Of a DNA stretch of 64,000 nt, positions 37,388 to 48,061 are shown piece by piece (position 1 is the stretch's first letter; every line of letters begins with the position of its first letter). Position numbers and translations under genes: made by a program. The notes below the pieces were generated by a model. The model was given only the letters and a program-made list of their open reading frames with translations, was not told where the DNA came from and searched no databases. This DNA comes from Macrobrachium rosenbergii. Lineage: Eukaryota; Arthropoda; Malacostraca; Decapoda; Palaemonidae. Location: positions 43,882,413-43,946,412 of the forward strand of contig NC_089753.1 of assembly GCF_040412425.1 (NCBI RefSeq), given 5' to 3'.

Positions 37388-37495
37388 AGTAGTGCCGTCA
37401 GTGCACCTCATGCGGTGCACTGTAGGCATTACTTAAGGTTCTTTGCAGCGTGCCTTCCACCCTTATTAGCTGCAGTTCCTTTTGTTCCTTTTACT
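37388..37495 (+). mobile_element. SINE-like family D, 5' half (split copy)
   Basis: Has the GTGCACCTCATGCGGTGCAC hairpin, GTAGGCATTACTTAAGG and TCCTTTTACT, then stops abruptly at 37495. The missing 3' half resumes at 39277. The two halves share TTACT, a 5-bp target duplication of the element between them. Confidence 0.78.
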
Positions 37496-38584
37496 TTCAC
37501 TTTGTTTCACTTTATTTAGTTTTATGTAGAGCCCTCCACAGGTAATTCCCTCTCTGGCGGGCCCTTGTACGTTTTCAAAATAAGGTGCTTCTTATATATT
37601 TTATAATTGTCTTTCAGTGTTTTCTCGTCAGTATCATAGCTCCTGCAGAATAGGAGAGTCTTTTGTTCTTTTTTAAAATTGCTTTCTTCTCGTATTAAAT
37701 TGCATATAAGATTATTAGTCAAAGCCATGATCCGTATTATTTTTCGCCTTTGACACATATTCTTTGTATACTGTGCACTTCTTGCCGTCACTTGTTTTAT
37801 GTTTAGTATCGCTATGACCTTTCTTTACACAATTTTTACACTCGAAGATGTTGCTAGCACATTCGCTTGATTTATGATTTTCACCACATCTAGGGCAAGC
37901 TTGGTCATTTCTACAATTTGTTGCGCTGTGACCAAATTCCTGACATTTATAGCATTGATAGGGCATGTAACAGTCGTATACTTTGCAACGGCCATACAGT
38001 ATACACAATTTGTCACCTCTATCATAGATAGCCTTTCGTATTTGTAGCGTGCGTATGATGATATATAGTGTTTATATTTGTCATCTGTGGCTATCATTTC
38101 CTTAACAATTTTCAGGTCGTCATTTTCAGAAATGAGGCTACCTATCCATAGATTTTTCTTTACAATGCTATCGACAATGTCATCTTCATCCTTCGGGACA
38201 TAGACTACTTTTATTTTTGGTTTAAGTTTACCCTTCTCATTTACTGATATATTGTTGATTTTCTGAATCTCCGTTTTTGCCTTTTCTAAGTTTTTCCTCT
38301 CTGGAAATCTCTTACAAATAAGTGTCCATCTCTTGTTGTTCTAACCTGTTCAAGTGGCGCCGTTATTTTACTCATAATTTGTCTCTTTTCATTAGCTGCC
38401 GTGCTCTCTTCCTTTGTAGATTTGATCAGAAGCACTTTTTTTGTCTTTAGTGATTCAGCATAAGTTTTGTCCATGTTTGTCATGGTCTTGACATCTTTAT
38501 CAACATAATCAATTTTGTTTTGGATTTCATCAATGTTGATCATTACGTCACTAGTTTTCTGAGCCGAATCCTGAATCAACTTTG

Positions 38585-38774
38585 TTAATATCTCTTCAGA
38601 AATTCATTTCTCGGTATAATGTGGTTCGGATTCCACAATAAGCTGTAGGTCCCGTTGCTAGGTAACCAGTTGGTTCTTAGCCACGTAAAATAAGTCTAAT
38701 CCTTCGGGCCAGCCCTAGGAGAGCTGTTAATCAGCTTAGTGGTCTGGTTAAACTAAGGTATACTTAATATCTCT
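38585..38774 (+). mobile_element. 5'-truncated SINE family B with 11-bp target duplication
   Basis: TTAATATCTCT occurs at 38585-38595 and 38764-38774, exactly flanking a family B body (38596-38763) that ends GGTATAC. It lacks the tRNA-like head. It is inserted in the antisense direction within the ORF1 remnant. Confidence 0.92.
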
Positions 38775-39082
38775 GTTTTCTTTTATTTCTTCAAGTTCAT
38801 CTTCAATGAGTTTTTTGTGTGTTCTTTGTTCAGGCCTCTTGCAATTATTACGGATGTACAATATGTTATCACTACGAAATGTGGGTGTGTATCTGACCTC
38901 GATAGATGAACATTCATAATGAAACCATGCGTCAAACATTTCAGAGCAAGTCCCTTCATCATCAACTTCCCCAGAGCAGTGTCCGCAGGTTGCTTAATCT
39001 CTCTCTCGATTTGGGTTGTTGACTCATCCTTCTCCAGTATTTTCTTTAGTGTTCCATCTTTACGTGCTGCTTCGATAATTAT

Positions 39083-39133
39083 AAGATAATGTATAATAAT
39101 GGGAAAAATGCACGTTAAAGACGAAGAAGAAGT
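39083..39133 (+). mobile_element. Retroelement 3' tail, family C, copy 3
   Basis: GTATAATAATGGGAAAAATG followed by CACGTTAAAGACGAAGAAGA matches the terminus at 35260-35300. Only about 50 bp are present, within the ORF1 remnant. Confidence 0.7.
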
Positions 39134-39276
39134 TCGCATTGTAGTTTGATCTTCCCTTTACTGGATTTAATTTCTACAGTATTTATTTTTTCTTCGTATT
39201 CACTTTGAACATCGCGCAAGTCGGGCACTTTTCACAGACTTCACAGACACGTCCTACCCGCACGATAGCTACTTAA

Positions 39277-39475
39277 TTACTGTACCTCCTTTCATATTAT
39301 CTTTCTTCCATCCTACTTTCCACTCTCTCCTAACAATTGATTCGTAGTGCAACCGAGAGGTTTTCCTTGTGTTACACCTTTCAAACCTTTTACTGTCAAT
39401 ATCCGTCTCAGCGCTGAAAGACCTCATAGGTCCCAGTGCTTGGCCTTTGGCCTAAATTCCATATTCACCGCAATT
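39277..39475 (+). mobile_element. SINE-like family D, 3' half (split copy)
   Basis: Starts TTACTGTACCTCC, exactly where the 5' half at 37388-37495 stops, and runs to CATAGGTCCCAGTGCTTGGC and TTTGGCCTAAA. Confidence 0.78.
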
Positions 39476-39539
39476 CAGATAATGATATCAGTAATTTTAT
39501 GATGAAGTCACTACAGAAACAAAGCAGCAGCTCCACCAC

Positions 39540-39840
39540 TAGTGGTGGCAACACGAATTATTGTTATTATTATTGTTATTATTATTGTAATTACAGCTGA
39601 AATTGTTGTTGATTGTGGCCACGGCAATTGCAGACGCGCCTCCGCCGCTATCTCTTAATTAAATCATGCAAACATAATTAGCGAAAGGTTCGATTATCTT
39701 CAACGCAAACACTTATGCACTGTAACCAACCCCCCACCCCCACCCCTACCACCCCACACACACCGTCGATATAACGTTCATTAATTGAATTATTTATCAG
39801 CTGACGTAGATTGGATAAAAAGTTAATTTTCCTCACCTAT
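39540..39840. promoter_or_regulatory. Unique segment with clustered homeodomain/POU-like motifs
   Basis: Non-repetitive sequence with CTTAATTAAATCATGCAAAC (an AT-rich homeodomain site next to an octamer-like ATGCAAAC), CATAATTAGCG, TTAATTGAATTATT and CAGCTGACGT within about 180 bp. Functional status is inferred from motif density only. Confidence 0.25.
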
Positions 39841-40017
39841 AAAAAGCCTATTTATTTATTTCAGTGGATTTTGAGTTGATTAGATGATCCAAATTGTTAT
39901 ATATCGTTTTGATACTTTTAACTCTTTAGAAATGAGATATTTATTAATTTTATTAATTATAAATAGTTGAATTATGAGAAGAATGATCCATTTATTTATT
40001 TTGGGACGCTATATAAA

Positions 40018-40308
40018 TATGAATATTGGTAATATGAAAGTATGCTGGCAATATTATGCGAATCAGAATCTAAATATGAATACTGGTAATCTGAAAGTAT
40101 TGTGGCAATATTACGCGAATCAGAATCTAAATATGAATATCGGTAATCTGAAAGTATTGTGGCAATATTATGCGAATCAGAATCTAAATATGAATATTGG
40201 TAATCTGAAAGTGTTGTGGCAATATTATGCGAATCAGAATCTAAATATGAATATTGGTAATCTGAAAGTGTTATGGTGGTTATATGCAAATCAGAATTTC
40301 ATGATTTC
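40018..40308. repeat. 57-bp minisatellite, 5 copies
   Basis: The unit contains GAATATTGGTAATCTGAAAG then TATTGTGGCAATATTATGCG and AATCAGAATCTAAATAT. Period 57 bp (starts 40021, 40078, 40135). It is open in frame because 57 is a multiple of 3. Confidence 0.95.
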
Positions 40309-40540
40309 AGACGTTCACAAATGACTGCAGTTGTGTGTTTGGTAATGAGTACACAAGTGTGGAAATAATTACGGGAATGTGTTAGTTTTAGTTGAAGTTA
40401 TGAATTTAAAAATATAACTTCTGTAATCAGGTCAAAATTAACCACTGTAAATACCAAACTCTTAATTTTATATCAGTAGCCATTGCTTTTGTAATGGCAA
40501 TTACGATGTTGAAAAATTTCACCAGTTTATGCAATTTTTA

Positions 40541-40905
40541 GTTTCCTATAAAAGAAAACTACTGAGATGGCTATTTGTCTGTCCGTCCACACTTTTTCTG
40601 TCCGCCCTCAGATCTTAAAAACCACTGAGGCTAGAGGGCTGCAAATTGGTATGTCGATCATCCACCCTCCAATCATCAGACGTACGTACCAAATTGCAGC
40701 CCTTTAGCCACAGTAGTTTTTATTTTATTTAAGGTTAGAGTTAGCCATGATCGTACGTCTGGCACCTCTATAGGTACCAACAACACAGGCCAGCACAGGG
40801 CCGTGGATGCGTGTTTCATGGGCCGTAGCTGGGAGTTTCATACAACATTATGCGCTGTACAGAAAACTCGGTTGCGCCGAAGAAACTTCGGCGTATTTCT
40901 TACTT
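40541..40905 (+). mobile_element. Multi-hairpin MITE, family A, copy 4
   Basis: Starts at the palindrome AGTTTCCTATAAAAGAAAACT less its last base, then GAGATGGCTATTTGTCTGTC. The central inverted repeat lies at about 40617-40722. It ends with GCGCCGAAGAAACTTCGGCG at about 40874-40893. This is the most complete copy. Confidence 0.85.
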
Positions 40906-41134
40906 GTTCACATTACGGACATCCTTTTATACGCAAGGAAAGTGTGCTGTAATACTTAAATCAACAGTAACGCAGCTATTATCAAATTAAGTTACTTTCT
41001 ATATCATCCTGTCTTCAAGTGAATGGGATATTAGTGTAACTTTACCGACTCATAACTTGGATTGCGTAGGATAATCTTTGAATCCCGTGTTATTCGCTGC
41101 GCTTCAAGTAATAACTGATAATTTATGAGCGTCT

Positions 41135-41137
41135 TTA

Positions 41138-41192
<55 letters not shown>

Positions 41193-41200
41193 CATATACA

Positions 41201-41296
<96 letters not shown>

Positions 41297-41297
41297 A
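41135..41297. repeat. (TA)n(CA)n(TA)n array
   Basis: TA at 41135-41189, CA at 41199-41275, then a short TA run. Confidence 0.97.
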
Positions 41298-41439
41298 ATT
41301 AAATTAAGTTTAATACCTTACTCACTGAAGGACAGGTTATGATTGAAAGCAGAAGTATGATTTATTTATTTTTTTTTTATCTAGTATGCAGATGTGCTCA
41401 CCTCGAAAGGTGGCCAGATGTTTGTATGGAAATATCGAG

Positions 41440-41640
41440 GGTGTCCAACAGATGAGCATAATCAGTCAGTAATATTTAACTTTATTAATGAGGTATTCAG
41501 TACTTTTTACTAGTATTCAGTAAATAAAAGTTCATAGTTTTTATTGCACCCAATAAATTAATAGACATAGCTTTCATTACTTACCAGTGCATAAACGTAC
41601 AGTTGATAAACATTCAGTAAATGAACGTTCTTGATTTTCT
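41440..41640. repeat. Degenerate repeat with ATTCAGTAAATGAACGTTC
   Basis: ATTCAGTAAATAAAAGTTC and ATTCAGTAAATGAACGTTC, plus shorter variants, recur about every 50-100 bp. Confidence 0.4.
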
Positions 41641-41779
41641 CAGACTTCCGTTTTTTTTTTTTTTTTTTATTACTTTCACTAGCATTTGATAAAAAAGCGT
41701 TCAGTACCTTTAATTGTTTCCCAAAAATATATTTTCACAACCTTCAGAAATATGAAAGGAGTAGAAAATTTTATCTTTT

Positions 41780-41784
<5 letters not shown>

Positions 41785-41822
<38 letters not shown>
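41785..41822. repeat. (CT)n microsatellite
   Basis: CT run of about 37 bp. Confidence 0.95.
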
Positions 41823-41828
<6 letters not shown>

Positions 41829-41965
41829 TTTTAGGAGAATGATTCGAAGCTGAAAAATGGGGCTGGGTTTCGGACATACGGTGATGAGAACAGTGGTCAA
41901 AGAGGTTTAAAAAAAGTCTCTTGGATAAATTACGACGCACCTGCCAGCGTTCTGTGAAAAGGACT

Positions 41966-42164
<199 letters not shown>

Positions 42165-42483
42165 GCATGTGTTTGTGCTATAGTGCAGCAGCTATACTCA
42201 TTGCTATATGTGAAAAGATTTTCTCATACAATGGAAAGTGAAAATATCGTTCAAGCCAGATGAAAGTTCAGTGTAACGACATAATGGACACAAGGTAATA
42301 CAATAAAACCCTAGGGAAAGAGAAAGAGAAAGAGAGAGAGAGTAGAAGTAGGTTAATTCACCCTTAGAAAGTTCGTTGGAAAAACGACGAGTGAAAGTTA
42401 GGGGCTGTCTGTAGTTCGGTTTTCCAGTATTTGTGGGAAGCGACGTTTGAAGTTTATTTATTTATATATATTTTGGTTGCATC

Positions 42484-42680
42484 ATCTACCTAGACCTCCG
42501 TTCATATTCTCCTTCTTCCATCTTACTGTCCACCCTCTTCTAACAGTTGTTTCAGTTTGCAACTGCGAGGTTTTCCTCCTGTTACGCCTTAAAAACCTCC
42601 TTTACTCTCAATTTCCCTATCAGCGCCGAATGACCCCATAGGTCCCAGCGCTTGTCCTTCGGCCTAAATTTTATACTCCT
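42484..42680 (+). mobile_element. SINE-like family D, 3' half
   Basis: CTACCTAGACCTCCGTTCAT through GCGAGGTTTTCCTCC to CATAGGTCCCAGCGCTTG and GGCCTAAA. 5' truncated. Confidence 0.72.
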
Positions 42681-42929
42681 CTTCCAGTTCTAATCATCTA
42701 GCCAGGGCCGATTTGATGGTTCCCTGTGTATGATTAGGGGTTCAGTTTTTGCGAGATGGTTTCAAAAGGGTGATCCATTTCTTCATAGTTGGGCCAAAAT
42801 TGATAATTTATAAGGGATGCTGGCAGACATAAAGTCCATATAATGTGTCCATTCCGTCTTTGTTTTATTTATCATTTTGCCTGTTTATTTATTTAACGTC
42901 TGTATACCATGGTTATTCACTCCCATATA

Positions 42930-42931
42930 CA

Positions 42932-43016
<85 letters not shown>
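42930..43016. repeat. (TA)n microsatellite
   Basis: Pure TA run of about 80 bp. Confidence 0.97.
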
Positions 43017-43019
<3 letters not shown>

Positions 43020-43093
43020 TATATATAAAAACTCCAGCAACTTTCTGGATTTGATTTCTATCCTGTGTTTCTTCCCCTCCCCGTCTCTCTCTC

Positions 43094-43320
43094 TCGTTCA
43101 ATTCTCCCGGCCGGCTGATGAAGAGTTAGAGGAATTTATTTTTGGTGATAGAAATTCATTTCTCTCTATAATGTGGTTCGGATTCCACAATAAGCTGTAG
43201 GTCCCGTTGCTAAGTAACCAATTGGTTCTTAGCCACGTAAAATAGGTCTAATCCTTCGGGCCAGCCCTAGGAGAGCTGTTAATCAGCTCAGTGGTCTGGT
43301 AAAACTAAGGTATACTTAAC
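43094..43320 (+). mobile_element. tRNA-derived SINE family B, head-truncated
   Basis: Retains only the B-box end of the head (GTTCAATTCTCCCGGCCGG), then the full body to CTAAGGTATACTTAA. Confidence 0.85.
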
Positions 43321-43324
43321 TTTC

Positions 43325-43368
43325 TCTCTCCCCAACACACGCACACCATATATTCGGGATTAAAACAC

Positions 43369-43415
<47 letters not shown>

Positions 43416-43447
43416 GTCCAGTGCACGTAGATCTTATATTTGTGATT

Positions 43448-43490
<43 letters not shown>
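43325..43490. repeat. (CT)n tracts with CACGTAGATCTTATATTTGT spacer
   Basis: CT tracts at 43373-43413 and 43451-43487 with spacers ending GGGATTAAAACACAC and GTGATTAAAACTCTC. The same spacer family occurs five times at 46.14-46.50 kb. Confidence 0.82.
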
Positions 43491-43499
43491 GTCTGGAAA

Positions 43500-44135
43500 G
43501 CACACTTTGCGTTTACCCCTTTTCCTAGAACTTCCTTGCTTTCATTAAGCTTTGTTGAGGTTTAAGGCATGGGAGCTCGGAGATTAAAGGTCTTCTTTCA
43601 GAGCAAATTACTTCATGCAATTCTTTCCAAGTACTGAGAACACCCCAGCGCATGCGCACTAGCCATTTATCTGTAGTTATGAGCCATAAATTTTCATCGA
43701 TACATGCCAAGTACTTGACATACTTGAGCTCATGCACACTTGTAAGTGTGTAGGGATTGATAATTTTTTTCGTGGAAATTAATTTCATTGTGAAATTTCC
43801 TCATTACGTTTTTGTGTGATTATAGATGTTTTTTTTTTTAATAAAATAAAGGTTTTGCGAAATATCGAAATTACATGATCAGCCCAGCTATCAAGACACC
43901 TTTGTGGATGACTTCCTGATATCCTGGTTACAACCACTAAAGAAAAAGGCTCGAATTGCAGCCAGTGAAGTAACACTCATTCTCTGTAATTCTATTAGGG
44001 CGCCAGTTATTTCCCAGATGAAGTGAATTCCACCTTTGCATGTTTATTTTACGACATTTCGGCAGTTGGGTAGAAGTTATAAAGTGCAAATTTTGCGTTC
44101 TTTAATAGAACTAATCTTTGTCCTGTACTGAAAGT
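43500..44135. other. Unassigned sequence
   Basis: Minus-strand open frames of 87 (43525-43788) and 63 residues (43785-43976) abut each other. No domain is recognisable, so they are not called as genes. Confidence 0.35.
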
Positions 44136-44137
44136 TT

Positions 44138-44200
44138 GTGTGTGTGTGTATATATATATGTGTGTGTGTGTGTGCGTGTGTGTGTCTGCGTGTGTGTGCA
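44138..44200. repeat. (GT)n microsatellite
   Basis: TG runs with TA and CG interruptions. Confidence 0.9.
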
Positions 44201-44307
44201 AGCTTTCAAGGTTAAAAGCAACCGCTTGCATTCCAAAATCCGGGAGGTGTCAGAAAGCTCTAGATAGTTTTCAGATATGAAATTGATTTTCTTTAGGAGA
44301 CCCCAGT

Positions 44308-44612
44308 AGCGGGGTATTGTCGTCAGTGCACCTCACGGGATGCACTGTAGGCATTACTAAAGGTTCTTTGCGGCGTCTCTTCTGTCCCTAGCTCCAACCC
44401 CTTTCATTCCTTTTACTGTACCTCCATTCATATTATCTTTCTTCCATCTTGCTGTCCACCCTCTCTTAACAATTATTTCATGTTGCAGCTGTGAAGATTT
44501 CTTCCCGTTACACCTTTCAAACCTACCTACTCTCAACTTGCCTTCCAGCGCTGAATGACCTCATAGGTCCCAGCGCTTGGTCTTTGGCCTAAACTCTATT
44601 TTCCATTCCAAT
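44308..44612 (+). mobile_element. SINE-like family D, near full length
   Basis: All landmarks of family D are present in order, from GTGCACCTCACGGGATGCAC to TTTGGCCTAAACT. Confidence 0.78.
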
Positions 44613-45307
44613 CCATCTTTATCAGATATCCACTGACTGGGAGCATTGTCGTTCACTCAAAGCTTTGCAGTTAGTTTGAAGTCTTTATATTTTCTTTAAT
44701 AATTTAGGCTTTGTTGGGTTAAATCTTGGATAAGATAATGGTTTTTAACGTATTGTTTAATGTTCCTACCCCGTTTATTAGTAACATTGTCTTTTGAAGG
44801 GAGGAACCGAAGGTTATATATTTTAATTTGAGCCTGATTTATTTTTGATTAATTAATATAAATATGTTTGCGTTACGAATTGGGAATTAGATTTAAATAG
44901 AACGTGTGTCGTTGCAGCTTTTATAGATAGATAGATTGATAGATGCTTTGTAAGTCTGCTTATACTTTGTAACCTTGATGCTGTCGTCATTAGCTGAAGG
45001 GTTTCGGGTTATTCCAAATCCTCTTTGAGGCAAACTTCCAGGAAACGGAATTGACTCCTTTATATGTATTCAAATCCTTTTTTTTTTTATGAATTAGTTT
45101 AACGAGACCTCGAGTCCCATATCGAGATTGTAAGAGCACTTACGAAGTACAGTATATTTGTTCTGGGAAGAAAGGTCGAAATTGGATCAAGGTAAAGTTC
45201 AGGGAGTTAGACAGCTAAGTAGGAGGAGGCAGAGGGGAACAGATGAAATCTGGATTATGATTGTTCCTTGTGTTTTTGATCATTGTATATATATAATGTA
45301 TATAAAT

Positions 45308-45309
<2 letters not shown>
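44613..45309. other. Unassigned sequence
   Basis: No gene or recurring repeat recognised. Confidence 0.35.

Positions 45310-45387
<78 letters not shown>
45310..45387. repeat. (TA)n microsatellite
   Basis: Pure TA run. Confidence 0.97.
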
Positions 45388-45390
<3 letters not shown>

Positions 45391-45502
45391 AATCTTTAGA
45401 TTTGCGATTTGATATTTAATTTCCTATTTATCCTTTGTGCTTATTAAATTGTGAATAGAAATATGATCGCGTAGATACGTGGAACAGTCACAGCAGCTAA
45501 GA

Positions 45503-45506
<4 letters not shown>

Positions 45507-45563
<57 letters not shown>
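45507..45563. repeat. (GA)n microsatellite
   Basis: Pure GA run of about 56 bp. Confidence 0.97.
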
Positions 45564-45565
<2 letters not shown>

Positions 45566-46134
45566 CGTTCCCTTTGCGTCGCATCCGACACACAGAGAAA
45601 GCAAATCTATTCTTTTTTGTGTTTGCAAAAAATTTTCCCCTGGGTTGGGAGAAATAATCCAGTAATTTACACAGCTTGAAGCCATAATGTCTCATGTCTG
45701 ATGCTATTAAGGGCGCACAGAGTAGCATTAATGAAAGGTTATAACTTTTTCAAAAGTGAGTTAAAAAAAAAAAAGTACCAGGAACATAACTAATGAATAT
45801 AAATTGCCTTATACTCGTGGTTGATTGGGCAATCTTGAAGACTGATGTAGTGGAGAGTATAATGAGTATAGTAAGGATGTGATTACTGTAGATGTGTACT
45901 TGAAGCGTCTTTAAATTTTGTTATAAAGAAATTATAAAAAATAACGCAAAACATAATGCTTCAATTTAACCTAGGTCCTTAACAAGACGAGTTAGAAGAG
46001 TATGAAGGATAAAATTGGTTTTAATAAACGGGTTCAGTCGCCTAATGGATTTTTTTGACCTCAGAATCTCTTCCAAGAGGGTAGGTTAAACTAACTAGGC
46101 CATTAAGACGCTAGACGAAAATGAAAAATGGCTT
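45564..46134. other. Unassigned sequence
   Basis: No gene or recurring repeat recognised. Confidence 0.35.
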
Positions 46135-46168
46135 TTTCCAACACACGTAGATCATAAATTCATGATTT

Positions 46169-46243
<75 letters not shown>

Positions 46244-46286
46244 CAGTTTTTCAACACACGTAGATCATATAGGCCTATTCGTGATT

Positions 46287-46365
<79 letters not shown>

Positions 46366-46500
46366 CCCAAGACACGTAGATCTTATATTTTTATTAAAAC
46401 TCTCTCTCTCTCTCTCTCTCTCTCGTTGTCGAAGACACATGTAGATCTTATATTTGTGATAAAAACACACTCGCTCTCTCTCTCTCTCTCTCTCTCTGCA
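46135..46500. repeat. Tandem (CT)n-plus-spacer array, five units
   Basis: Spacer ACACACGTAGATCATAAATT / ACACGTAGATCTTATATTT, ending in a GTGATTTAAGCTC or ATTAAAACTC junction, alternates with CT tracts of 24-70 bp (46171-46240, 46290-46361, 46402-46424, 46473-46497). Confidence 0.88.
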
Positions 46501-46592
46501 ACACGTCTTTGCCAGGAATGTCCCCAAGTAACTTTTTCAAGGTCTATGGGCAAGATGGTTGGCGACACCCCGCCGGCAGTCTTTGTTATAAT

Positions 46593-46595
<3 letters not shown>

Positions 46596-46662
<67 letters not shown>
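46596..46662. repeat. (GA)n microsatellite
   Basis: Pure GA run of about 66 bp. Confidence 0.97.
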
Positions 46663-46665
<3 letters not shown>

Positions 46666-46903
46666 ATTCCAGGCACGTTGTTCCCGAGGGAAGGTCTCGC
46701 CACAATCTATCTCTATTTCAGAGACGTTTAAGAGACTTTCGTGTGTGTGTGTGTCTCCTTGCTACTATTTTCGCAGTACCTCCAAAAGGTTGACGTTTAT
46801 TTGTATTTGTAACTCGGGGTTGATGCATCTAAACTTATATTTTTTTGTTTGGGTTTAATTTTTATGATTAACATCTGTTGTTTGGTAATGGTGTTTGGTG
46901 GCG

Positions 46904-46904
<1 letters not shown>

Positions 46905-46959
<55 letters not shown>

Positions 46960-47046
46960 TATTATTATTATTGTTATTATTATTATTATTAATTATTATT
47001 ATTATTATTATTATTATTATTGTTATTATTATTATTGTTATTATTA
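46905..47046. repeat. (AAT)n joined to (ATT)n
   Basis: AAT repeats switch to ATT repeats at about 46968, making the array self-complementary. Confidence 0.95.
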
Positions 47047-47149
47047 GTGACCATTTTTTTTACCCGATCATTAGGAAAAATGGTTCTGAGATGTGATGAA
47101 GTTTTATACTATAATAACAGTATAGTTGAATTATATACTCTGAAGGTGT

Positions 47150-47880
47150 TAATGGCGTAGTTCACGTGACCTGATGGCCTTATTGGATTGTGTTAAAAAT
47201 AATAAAAACCTTTTCCAGAACGGCTAATGAAAAATTATTGTAACAATATAACTAAACTGGCCATTGAAATTTTATGATAGTAATGTTCAACCGAATGCAA
47301 ATTGGGCTGTGATAGCCAAGTTTTGACAGTAACTTGAGTGAAAATGTATGAAATTTTATGTAACTTAGAAACATATATTCAAATTTGCTTTGCACGCTGT
47401 CGTATGGGAGGTCATATGGAAAAATGAGCTCATTTGCATACAACACGTTGCCCAGTCACGCGAATCATTACTTATGCATGGAAGTAAACGTAGGCAAGTG
47501 GTGTTTGGCAGGGTGATAGTCTCTGCAGCTTTGTGGTGCCATCTGGTGCCACGTTTGTGGAATTACGTCAACGTTGCATGTCATGGCACCCATATTGGAA
47601 TTTGTAGGAAAACTAAAAACTTCTTATCCAGAACAGTTAATGGAAAATTCATCGGTATAAGCATCATCTGGATATGTTAGCACATGAAAGTTAATTTTAT
47701 GTCGTTAATCTAATGTTAATTACGCTGCAAATTAGGTTTTTGGGAGCATGTTCATTTTGGGTCACGTGATTCAAAAATCGCAAAAAACTTTTTCTTTATA
47801 TGTGGTATGTAGGTTACTGTAGTTGAGGCGAAGTGGGTTATGTAGACAAATCTGGTCATTTGCATGTGTCAGGGACCTGG
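47150..47880. repeat. Diverged tandem duplication, about 430-bp period
   Basis: 47190-47470 and 47615-47880 share ordered motifs: CCAGAACGGCTAATGAAAAAT / CCAGAACAGTTAATGGAAAAT (first 20 bases shown in part), TGCAAATTGGG / TGCAAATTAGG, and a TCATTTGCAT core. No coding frame is supported. Confidence 0.55.
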
Positions 47881-47895
47881 CGACGTGGACTATGT

Positions 47896-47980
<85 letters not shown>
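47896..47980. repeat. (TA)n microsatellite
   Basis: TA run with one interruption, 80 bp upstream of the PLE fragment. Confidence 0.97.
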
Positions 47981-47982
<2 letters not shown>

Positions 47983-48061
47983 CCATTTTATGGGATTTGA
48001 AGCTGTAAAGTCTTTTTAAAATTGTTTCATACAAATGTATTTTTCACATATAATAATATAA

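Larger units (their letters stand above)
37496..39276 (-). pseudogene. Non-LTR retrotransposon ORF1 (PHD-like finger, coiled coil, zinc knuckles), broken
   Basis: ORF1 proteins of this kind bind element RNA. Read on the minus strand: (a) at 38900-38990 a PHD-like finger, TCGHCSGEV then CSEMFDAWFHYEC; (b) at 38400-38580 a coiled-coil stretch with IDEIQNKIDYVDKDVKTM, then LLIKSTKEEST, as in many arthropod ORF1 proteins; (c) at 37840-37945 three zinc-knuckle-like modules: CYKCQEFGHSATNC, CPRCGENHKSSEC and CKNCVKKGH. Several frameshifts and a stop break the frame. It is interrupted by a SINE (38596-38763) and a short family C tail (39083-39133). No RT (ORF2) is present. Confidence 0.78.

Noticed and set aside
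39974..40324. 116-residue frame with 19-residue repeat
   Set aside because: Product of a 57-bp minisatellite; an equally long frame is open on the opposite strand.
43525..43976. Two adjoining minus-strand frames of 87 and 63 residues
   Set aside because: Not repetitive, but I recognise no domain, and frames of this length are expected by chance over 64 kb.
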